Of a stretch of 64,000 bases of DNA, positions 33,501 to 45,500 are shown one piece after another. The position numbers and the translations under genes were made by a program. Under the pieces are notes generated by a model. That model searched no databases and had not been told where the DNA came from. It saw nothing but the letters and a program-made list of their open reading frames with translations. Positions within the stretch are counted from its first letter, which is position 1, and each line of letters begins with the position of its first letter. The stretch covers positions 326,001 to 390,000 of the forward strand of contig NW_026731696.1 in the NCBI RefSeq assembly GCF_028476545.1, read 5' to 3'. The stretch is from Physella acuta (Eukaryota; Mollusca; Gastropoda; Physidae).

Positions 33501-36500
33501 TGGAAGATTTGCTTGTTGTACATGTCGTAGATGGTCACTCCTTCCAGATACCAGGCAAAATCTAGAGCAGAGGTAGGTCAATACACGTTTAATATTTTAA
33601 TTTAGTGCTAGCAATCTAGACCAGAAGTAGGTCAACACAAGTTTAATATTTAGTGCTAGCAATCTAGACCAGAAGTAGGTCAACACAAGTGTAATATTTA
33701 GTGCTAGCCATCTAGAAGTAGGTCAACACAAGTTTAATATTTAGCGCTAGCCATATAGAAGTAGGTCAACACAAGTTTAATATTTAGTGCTAGCAATATA
33801 GACCAGAAGTAGGTCAACACAAGTTTAATATTTAGTTAGTGCTATCCTCTACTAGTTTGAAAATATTTTTTTTAGTTAACAGACTTCAGTAGGGAAAACA
33901 AGAATTCTAAAGAAAATAAATGTATTAGTAAATAGAATAAAATCAATACAATTTAGATAATATTTAAGACTTGTTTTTTAAAATGATTTTCTGGATTAAA
34001 ATCTTCAATAGATTGATCAGATATTCATTAAAAGAGAACAAGTTAACTAAGTTATCTTATATTTTGTAATGAAGAAGCATCCTTCAAAGTTACATTATCC
34101 ACTGTAGCTTTGAAAATGTAGATACACATGGTATAATGTAATAGACAGATTTCATGACAAAAGACAATAAAATTATATGAGAAACAAGTAAATCCATTTG
34201 ACTATTCAGGTACAAGAATTTATCATCCACTGTGTACTCACTCAACTCTGGTCTGTCATGTCCTATCTGTATTTGTTTTAGTCTATCAACATGGTATGTA
34301 GAAATTATAAACAAATCCTCCTGAATAAAATAGAATAAAAAATTTTATCTGTATATTTGTTTTAGTCTATCAACATGGTATGTAGAAATTATAAACAAAT
34401 CCTCCTGAACAAAATTTAAAAGAAAAGTTTATCTGTATTTGTTTTAGTCTATCAACATGGTATGTAGAAATTATAAACAAATCCTCCTGAATAAAATTTA
34501 AAAAAAAAGTTTATCTGTATTTGTTTTAGTCAATCAACATGGTATGTAGAAATTATAAACAAATCCTCCTGAATAAAAAAGTTTATCTGTATATTTGTTT
34601 TAGTCTATCAACATGGTATGTAGAAATTATAAACAAATCCTCCTGAACAAAATTAAAAAAAAAAGTTTATCTGTATTTGTTTTAGTCTATCAACATGGTA
34701 TGTAGAAATTATAAACAAATCCTCCTGAACAAAATTTAAAAAAAAAAGTTTATCTGTATTTGTTTTAGTCTATCAACATGGTATGTAGAAATTATAAACA
34801 AATCCTCCTGAACAAAATAGAATAAAAAAGTTTAATTACAAAAGAGACACATTTTTTGTCAAATTTCAATCTAATAGAAAAATAGTCTACATCAATACAG
34901 ATTTTAACTTGATTAATTCAGCAAAAGTATGTGCTTTACATAGACAGCTGTTGATAAAAGCTAAGGCCTAAATAAGTTTTATTTTTTAGTCAGGGTGACA
35001 ATGTTTTGTGATGAATGAAATGTTGGACGTACCTTGCCCTTTTGGAATGGAATTTTGTTGGTCTTTGATTTGGCCAAAACAAACTCTTTGGTTCTGCCTT
35101 TCTCCCCATACATAATCAACTTGATGGGAGCTTTGGTGCTTGCTCCCAAGCGATTCCCAGTGCGCACATGCACCTGGTACTCACATATGGGGCCATCTTG
35201 AATTTCTGACTGATTTGCAATTAAGATACCATTGTTATAATTTTTGCAATGAGTAATCTAAAAAGACAGTCACAGCACAGAAAAAAGACAGTTGCAGACT
35301 ATTTTTAAATTCAACATGTGTAGTATTATTACAAATTAACCTATAAATTTAAAAAAAAAAAAAACTTATTTAACTTTTAAAATTTTCTATGCTGGCCATG
35401 ATTTAGAACATGGATGGAGCATAAAACTTGCCAGATTTCATTTCATCTAGTAGCCTACTCAATGTTTTACTTTTTTTGTTATTTTTTATATTCCAAACAT
35501 CATGTGCAAAAGCCATATGTCAAGTGGGCCAATGCAAGTAGCTACATATTGTATAACTTATTTGAGGTTAATCTAATTTATACTAGATCTAAATAAAATA
35601 TTGCATGGAATTTTTAATTTAAATTAATACTCAACTAGATATATGAAATATTTAGATATTTATGCACTTACATTCTGAGCTTTATCTTGCCTATTCTTGT
35701 CAGCATGATTCTGTAATTCATTTTCATCTGTTGCAGTTTGAGTAGAATGAACAACCCCCACTTCTTCTTGCTGATTTACCTCTGGCAAATTGATGAAAGT
35801 CCTGGACAGAAACTTGGCTGATGGTGGTGGTGTGGAAGGTTTATCTTTTCTTTGTACTGTACTGCTGCTGGAACTATCACGACTATGTGCTGTACTGCTA
35901 CCAGAACTATCTCTACTTCTTGCTGTACTGCTACCAGAACTATCTCTACTTCTTGCTGTTCTGCTTTGGGAGCTGGTTCTACTGCGCGAGCTCCTGCTGT
36001 GACTTACTGAAGAGTAAGTTGAGCTCGAGCTTTGAGAAGGTGTTGGAGAGTTTGGACGGAAAACTGGACTGTGCCTGACCACATGGATGCAATGTTTGTT
36101 ACATTTTATTACAAGAAATTATGGAGCATAATTTTAAATTGCATGGAATTCTTCTTATCTATATCTATACTAAAATAGTTGAAATATTAACTTAAAGTAA
36201 AAACTGTAAACTGTTACCATTTTTATTTTATGTAAGTAACGTTAATTTATTTTTTAATAATGTGCTAATTATTCATTTACCTTTTTTTATTATGTGTATC
36301 ATCATATGCCTGTAGACAACAAAAAAAAATTATTTGTTATTTAACTTTTTAATTGAAATATTTTTTCCCTCGAAACTTTTTGTGTCCTAAAAATTTGCCA
36401 ACTTTTCTAATCATGAAAAGATGTGTAAAACATGTAACAATAAACACACATGAAAACTAATGAAGCTTGCATGTAATTAATGATATAAAAAGTCTGATAA

Positions 36501-39500
36501 AACTACAGATTAAATAGCAGCTCCTACATACCTTATATTTACTTGACTGACTTTTTTTGGTCTGATACTCATTAGGTAACTTGGCAGTAATTGATCTTTT
36601 AGAGCCATTCTTCTAAAAAAATAAAACCCAAATCTAAATGTGATTTTATTTTCATAATTTATTTTTGCAATTATTCTTAACAAATGAAATTAGAGGATGA
36701 AAACTTTAAAATACTTGTGAAAGAATAATTATGCTTGGAGTATTTTAAAAAAAAAGGTGTAGGCTAAAATCTCAGTTGAAATACTGCCATTAACTTGAAT
36801 TAGTGGGACCTAGCTGAGTCTACCTTGTGAGTCTACCTATGTGAGTCTACCCAAATAAGACATTACTGTGGTTAAGCCAGTTTCATAAACTATTTTTATA
36901 TAAATTAATTTACTTTATCATAAAAACTTAAAATGTTTATAAATATAAAGTTATGAAATCTAAAATAGTGAAAGTTACAAGATAATGAGTATTTATTTTC
37001 AGTACATTTAGAAAAATATTTGTTCTATAAAAACATAATTTTAAAATTCTTCTAGTAATAAATGAGTGTACAATTAATTACCTTGCGAACAATTGGCTCA
37101 TATTGTAACAAAGAATAGTCCACAGCCCCAGGATAAAGGCCATAGTTACTCTAATAAAACCAAAATAATTGAATAAAAAATGAATAAAAAATCAAAAGCA
37201 AGCAAAGACTATTTAAGTTGTAGCCTATATAGTAAAAAATAGAGTAGCAAGTACAATTTTTATAGCTGGAAAGTTTGATCGAATTGGATGATAAATTAAA
37301 TTTGATTTATTTATTTTGCTTTTGTGCTTTTGGTTATTTATAAATTCTATTACTTTACATAGCCAAAGTATAAAATTGAAGAAAATTTGTTCAGCAATGA
37401 GATTTCAAAATTACTTAGTCCAAAAAAGTTTTTGATTAAGAGATAATTAGGGCCTACATTTGGAATGATTAAAAACTGAAATTGCTCCCAGTTGCTCAAA
37501 GTATAGATATAAAAAAAAAACAAAATCAGGCTTAGCAACTGATAAAACAGCAATACAATTAGCAAATTCACTTTATACATATGCTTCAGAGTGAATAGTG
37601 ATAAAAAATAAAAAAAATATTTTTGCTGCAATGGAGAAATAGCTGAGGTAGTTTTAAACAATCAAAAAACAAAAAGAAAGACATCACAAAAATTGATCAC
37701 TAAGAGTGAATGTAGCGCAGGACAACGATGCATGCAGTGAGTGATAGTCTGAACTGGCCCAGCTGATTAAATTTCTAACAAGCTGCATGCTGTTGTACAA
37801 TTATCTTTTAAAATACCTCAGAAACTTCAGATGGTAGCCTTAATCTTGAATGGTCAATGTTTTGAATAACTTCCTGTTAATTTACATGTTTTGCATTATT
37901 AACCAATCAATGTTTAAACACAAATGTAAACAAAACCCAGTGTAACAGAAAACCTCATGAGAAAGCTACTTACAGAAGCAGCTAAGATTTTTGTAGCAGA
38001 GTTGACCAGCCTGGTTGCTTCCCCTTTAGATATGTGTTGACTTGGGCGTGCTCTCAGTGTAGGCCAGCCTCCAATCAGGTTTCTTTGATTGTGTCAACAG
38101 ATAGTCATTCAAAGTTTGATGGTTTAAAAGTATTACATTTATATTAGGCAGCTAGTCATTAATGTATGATGAAAAAAGTATTACATTTTTATATACAGAT
38201 AGCTCTTTGATGTTTTAAAAGTATTACATGGATATTAAGCAGATGGGTTAAACTATATTCTAATGTTTTGACAGAATGTCAACAAAATAATATATGATTA
38301 AAAGGAAAAAAAAAGTATAATATCCCAATTAAAATTTTTTTTTACCTTTTTTTCTTTCTTCTATGAAGAATTCCCGAGGTTTCTGTAGGATGAGTACAGC
38401 CCTTAGATCTGTGGTAATGATAGCAGCTTGGTGGGGCACTTTTCTACCAAAATGTACAGGATATTTTTAGATTAGTTTTTGACGATGATTATCCAAGAAA
38501 GAGCAGGTTATACTATTATATCATAATATCTAATTTAGCAAACAACTTACAAACTCAAAATATATAAATCACATAAATATGTCTATCTTAATACATATTG
38601 GTGGCCAGAAGTTAATTTAGAGCAAGATATATTTCAGATAGGCCAACATATCTAATTTAGAGCAAGATATATTTCAGATACATATCTAATTTAGAGCAAG
38701 ATATATTTCAGATACATATCTAATTTAGGGCAATATAGATTTCAGATACATATCTTAATTACACAACGAAAAAACCTAAGTCACTTCCAAATAATAATTA
38801 TCTCAAGTTTCTGATTTCATAAAATTAAAATTTAACATTCGTATTATTTGAATACTATTATTATTTAAAACATTGTAAAATGACAAGAGCAGGCTGGTAA
38901 GAATTCTGAAAAAAAAAAAATCCCATGGCTAGTTGCTATCTATTTTCTAAAATGCTTTATATTAATTAAGTTGCTGTTCGTTAATTAAAAGTAAATTATT
39001 CTTACAACAACTTTTGTACATGTAAAGTGACAGAACATTGATTTCATTAGGTCTAGACATGAAATTAATTATGAAATGTTCTAGAAGAATGAATTAGAAT
39101 TGTAGGTCTCTGTGTTTTAGCTTAGGTTAAAAACATAATGTTCTAACAGTAGTCTACTGCAAGCTTCAACATCAGTACATAAAGTTTTGTTCACTTTGGT
39201 TTTCTAATGTTTTCTAATTTCTTAATCTTGCAATAAAGTTTTGTTTACTTTGGTTTGCTAATCTCTAAATCTTGTAATACAAAATTAACTGAATTTTAAT
39301 TAACCGATTTGGTCTAAAGTCAGAATGAACTATAAAAACTAAGAAGTAAAACAAGTTAAGACATCAGATTGTGCAGGTGCTGAAAACACACAGGTGCAAT
39401 TAAAATGTAGAAAACACTTAGAAAACAAGTGTGAGGTATTAAATTGTGTATAACTAACTACACATTCATGATAGTTTCAGTAGTCAACAATTGTTAATTC

Positions 39501-42500
39501 AACAGCAAACTGACTATAGAAAGACTGTGTTAATTTTCAGACAGATCAGACATTCCATCGTTGTTTAATGGGGTAAAGGACAGCCTACACATATCACAGC
39601 ACTCAAAATATTGTATACCTTTGAACTAAGTGGCTTTATTGAAGGCACTGCAGGAAAACCTTCTTCCTATATAGTCAAATGCATAAAAATGTCAGTGTAG
39701 CTTATCTACTACAAGGCAGCAATTTTTTATAAAAATTATTTTTTTTCAAAAGTAATTTAAGAGATTTGAAAGAAATTTTCAGGTAAGTTTTATGACATGG
39801 ACTTAACTAGCATATATTATGTTTTTGAGGTAGAAGAGATTTAAAAAGTGACCATACCTGAAATGAATACTGTTTCATGTAACTGTCCAGCATCTTCCTG
39901 ACCTGTTGCTCTCGTTTAGTGCTAAGATTTCCCTTAGCATTTTTCTACATTCAGAATTAAAGGTATTGAATATTTTTTTTTGGTTTTCTACATTCAAAAC
40001 AAAATGTATTAAATTTGTTTTGAAATATTTTTTTGGTTTCCTACATTCAGAACAAAATGTATTAAATTTGTTTTAAATTATTATTTTTTTGGTTTCCTAC
40101 ATTCAGAATTAAATGTATTTAGATTATTTCTTGTTTGTATTAACTTTTTAGAGTAACAAATCAACTCAGCAGCTTCCCACCTTGCTTGTTTTTTTTATTT
40201 ACAGCTGTACATGGGTTTGTGTGTCAAATTTGAGCAAGAATTCACAGCCCTACATTATAGGCATTAATGATGAGGTTTATTTACATTCTTGCCCTGCCCC
40301 ACTAACAATAAAAGTTTGTGTTGCAGTAAATAGCACCAGCTTAAATAACAATTTTCTGTTTGAAAAATGCAAGGAAGAAAGTAAAGAGGGTGAAAGTATG
40401 GTTTGTCATGGTTGAGGTATAACAGGTAAATGATACAATCAGTAAAGTTTATGGCAGCTGTAGTTTTCTTGTTGGCTACCTTAGCATGAGGTTACGTTAC
40501 ATTGAGTCATCACAGAGACCAATTGAAACTTATTTTAGCTATTAGTTTAGGAGGTTGGAGTGACCATAGGGGGCTTTTGTGGCTAGTGATATGATGCTTA
40601 TAACAGGACATGTGATGCTTATAACATGAGGGTTGTAGCAGGTAGGTCACATGATGGTAAAAGTAGGTAGGTTACATGATGGTTGTAACAGGTCACGTGA
40701 TGGTATTGTAGATCAGGTGATGGTTATAGAAGGTCACATGGTATTATGGCATGTAGGTCACATGATGGTTATAGTAGGTCACATGATGGTTAGAGTAGGT
40801 CACATGATGGTTAGAGTAGGTCACATGATGGTTATAGCAGGTCATGCCATGTGATGATTATAGTAGGTCACATGAGGGTTGTAGCAGATAGGTCACGTGA
40901 GTTACAGCAGGTCACGTGATGGTTATAGCAGGTCACGTGATGGTTATAGCAGGTCACATGATGGTTATAGCAGGTCACATGATGGTTATAGCAGGTCACA
41001 TGATGGTTATAGCAGGTCACATGATGGTTATAGTAGGTCACATGATGGTTATAGCAGGTCACATGATGGTTATATAGGTCACATGATGGTTATAGCAGGT
41101 CACATGATGGTTATATAGGTAACGTGATGGTTATAGCAGGTCACGTGATGGTTATAGTTATAGCGGGTAGATCACGTGAATGTTATAGCAGCTCACGTGA
41201 TGGTTATGTTGAATGTTGATTATATATATCAGACTATGTTCCAGGTTATATAGCGGTGATGAGTTACAATAAAACACTGCTATACGTACAGAATTCAAAT
41301 GCGTGAGTTGGATTCGAACTTCAGGCTCACTGAAGTAATGCTTGAGCGCTCTATCGTGTCGCATGTTATACTGATGGGCAGGCAGCTGTTGAAAAGTCAG
41401 CGCAAATTATAAATGCCGAGAAGTTTTCCTGAGTCTTTGGTCCTTAATTAGCTCATTAAAATAAAACTTCGAGAGTTGTATTATCCTTATGAAAATATAA
41501 ACTGATGCGTTATGCAGTGAGACTTATGGTTTTGATAATGATTATACATACAATGAATCTAATTTTGAAATTGTAGGCCTATTTGAACGATTATTTTGAC
41601 ATGAGAATGAATTAATGTTGGACTGGATTCAGTGTTTTTGTGTACAATATTTACGCTTTAGGCCTAAAGTGTTGCTACTAGTTCTATATTAATCCGCCAA
41701 GTGGTCTGGCGCTATGATTTTTTAAACAATGGAGAGTTGATCGTATGAGTACTAGCAGCGTAACGGCTTCCAATTTACCATGTGCTTCGCGCGCATGAGT
41801 TCTGATGTGCTAGCCGATGACGATCAACAAAATAGTGATTTAAATGGTATCAGGTGAAGTCGTATCGAGCAGAAAAACACTTGGATCATGTTTCTGTAAT
41901 TTACGGTGTAGCAAATGGTGTGAAGCAGCTGTAACCTATCTGGTGAAGTGTCATCAGTACGTCCATAAAACCGTAGCGTGGTAAACAAGGCCCCGCCCCT
42001 GGCCCCTTATGCCACGAGATATCGCCACACAACAAAAATACACTGATAAACAACCACAACAAACTTAACGCGAGTTTTAACCCAAGCTCTTTGTCATATT
42101 AAACAAAACAATTGAATTAAACATCTAGTTGTTTTAAATATGACACACAAACCATTAACGAGTAAAAAATAATTATAGGCTACCACTTCAAGAAAATCGG
42201 AATGAAAAAATTTAGGTAGGCTTCAAATAGAGAGTATCTAGTCCAAATCGTTTTTAGCAACTAAACAGCTAACTGTATTATTGGCTATGGGCTTGTATGT
42301 AGAAGCGCACAATTTTATGGACCATACCTTGAGTTATTGATTATTTTAAACCATGAATTAAACAAAATGTCATTTAAAAGACCAAAAGTCAGCACTGCGT
42401 ACTCTCTGGCGTGCTGTCAAATATTCTATTCAAATTTTGCTCCATAGGAAAGACAATGCGGCTTTAGCCTTTACGTCTATTCAGTGTCACTAAAGCGATC

Positions 42501-45500
42501 AAACACGGACTTTTAAAACCTACAGCTAACTACAGATTTAGCTATAGAGCAGCAGGTATCCAGGTATCGATTGTACACGTCTAAACTTTCTACTCAAGGC
42601 TGGTTTAATTTCCTGTAAGTGTCAGTGTAACTGATTAAAATCAGATGGACACTGTCTGTGTAAATCACTAGGGGGACGCAGTCTGTGTAAATCACTAGGG
42701 GGACACAGTCTGTGTAAATCACTGGGTGGATTCTGTGTAAATCACAAGGGGAACACAGTCTGTGTAAATCACTAGGGGAACACAGGCTGTGTAAATCACA
42801 AGGGGAACACAGTCTGTGTAAATCACAAGGGGAACACAGTCTGTGTAAATCACAAGGGGAACACAGTCTGTGTAAATCACTAGGTGAACACAGTCTGTGT
42901 AAATCACTGATTAAAGCAGTCTGTGTAAATCACTGATGGAAGCAGTCTGTGTAAATCACAAGGGGAACACAGTCTGTGTAAATCACGAGAGGACGCAGTC
43001 TGTGTAAATTACTAGGATATGGTCGTCAGGTCAGGAATGCGTATAGCCTGGTTTGCTCTAAAATCAATTCAAGAAACTTGAATTTCAAATCCATACGTAA
43101 TTGGCTTACATAATTAGTAGAACGTAAATGGGGCGGGATGGTAGAGCATGACTTTCAATCCGTCTTTTAATAAAGTGTTTGTGAAATACCTAGAGTTGGT
43201 AGACATCAAAGATATGCTTGTAACATGGGCATCATAGATGGGATATTAATAGGCAGACATCAAATATTTGATCGGCACATGGACACCAAAAATGTGACGT
43301 TTATTACATAGCTTAGTGAAACAGAGGCAGCTATTCAGAATCCTTAGGGTGAGATTTATTGAATCAATCAGCAACAGATCATTAATCGAACATCTGGGAT
43401 TTTATTGCCTCTTATCGATTTCTTCTGATGACAGCTTGCTGTTTCAATTGATTTTTCAAAATCTACCAGTTTTTATATGGCATTAGGTCTGTTTAACATT
43501 TGAATCATTCACTTGGTTTTACATAGCTTTATGGCTGTAGTACATTTGATTCATTTACTGGGTTTTACATGGCTTTATGGCTGTATGACATTTGATTCAT
43601 TCACTGGGTTTTACATGGCTTTATGGCTGTAGTACATCTGATTCATTCAGTCAACGAAACCACCGTCCCGTCGGTACTAACATCCGTGCCATTAATTTAA
43701 TTAAACTCTGAAGTGATTGAGACAACTGGACGAGAAGTGAGAGGGGTTCGTCCAGAAATCAAGACACGTTATTTCAAGAACACCCCCCCCCCCCTACACC
43801 CTCATCGTAAAAAAAAGCCAGACATTGCCATATAAATGGCAATACAAATTTTCACCCAGCAAAAGCAACCACATTTATAAATCGAATCATCTCGCTTGCT
43901 GACATCACATGTAATTAGCCCTATGTCAAAAAAAAAGAAAATACTATCTATCAAGAACCATGGTTAATTAATTATTGCTAGATGAATGAGGAAATGATGT
44001 TGGACACAAAAGGCCTCAGACAGATGGCACAACCTGGACATGAGGGAACTTAACCAATCGTGTACGTGTAGCTAGTCACGTGACTTTGCCACGAGAAAAC
44101 AAGCGTTAGCCTTTAAGCAGCCGGTCGATCACGGGTTATTGTAAATCGATTCAAAGCTTTATCGATTAGGCGTTTATTTAAATCACACACGGTAGCCGTT
44201 CACGTATCATAATTATGTCTGTGTCAGGTATGACATGGCACCAGGTCTAAACGATACAGACAGGAAACCAAATGGCACCAGGTCTAAACGGTACAGGCAG
44301 GAAACCAAATGGCACCAGGTCTAAACGATACAAACAGGAAACCAGGTCTAAACAATACAGACAGGAAACCAGGTCTAAACGATACAAACAGGAAACCAGG
44401 TCTAAACAATACAGGCAGGAAACCAGGTCTAAACGATACAGACAGGAAACCAGGTCTAAACGATACAGACAGGAAACCAGGTCTAAACGATACAGGCAGG
44501 AAACCAGGTCTAAACGATACAGGCAGGAAACTAGGTCTAAACGATAGAGACAGGAAACCAGGTCTAAACGTTACAGACAGGAAACCAGGTCTAAACGTTA
44601 CAGACAGGAAACCAGGTCTAAACGATACAGACAGGAAACCAGGTCTAAACGATACAGACAGGAAACCAGGTCTAAACGATACAGACAGGAAACCAGGTCT
44701 AAACGATACAGACAGGAAACCAGGTCTAAACGATACAGACAGGAAACCAGGTCTAAACGTTACAGACAGGAAACCAGGTCTAAACGTTACAGACAGGAAA
44801 CCAGGTCTAAACGATACAGACAGGAAACCAGGTCTAAACGATAGAGACAGGAAACCAGGTCTAAACGTTACAGACAGGAAACCAGGTCTAAACAATACAG
44901 ACAGGAAACCAGGTCTAAACGATACAGACAGGAAACCAAATGGTACCAGGTCTAAACGATACAGACAGGAAACCAGGTCTAAACGATACAGACAGGTAAC
45001 CAGGTCTAAACAATACAGGCAAGAAACCATTTGAGACCATATTTAAGAGATAAGCAGGGAGGAAGATGACTTGTGGATCTGTTGATGTATGGAAATGGCC
45101 CAGTGGATATCAGGATTTGATTATACATTTCGTCTTTTTTTATACTTCGTTAAGAATTAAACTTTGCATTCTTCATTTATACAATGATGTAGACCTAGTA
45201 CCCTCCCCCCCCCCCATCACAAACCCCAAAAGTATTAAAACAAGTTAAAGTGTGCCCTAAAACATATAATGCAGAGTTGGCTAAGTGACTAGTACAAAAC
45301 ATCAGTTGAACATCCCATATGTAGATATACGAGTAAATATGTGATGTGTGAATACTTCTGGAGCGAGTTATATATATGGTGCGGTGATTGTGGTACAATG
45401 TGTAGTTAAATGTATATACCATGATTACAAACATACATGATAAAAAAATCGTAACACATGCACTAAATTAGTGAACATTAATATAACTAATATTAATTAA

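Noticed and set aside
35790-36078. Plus-strand Leu-rich or Tyr/Cys-rich frames
   Set aside because: Antisense of the Ser/Arg-rich exon 10 of the PLAT-ankyrin gene.
40182-40415. 77-codon plus-strand frame in intron 2 of the PLAT-ankyrin gene
   Set aside because: No recognisable domain, antisense to the host gene, no promoter or splice context.
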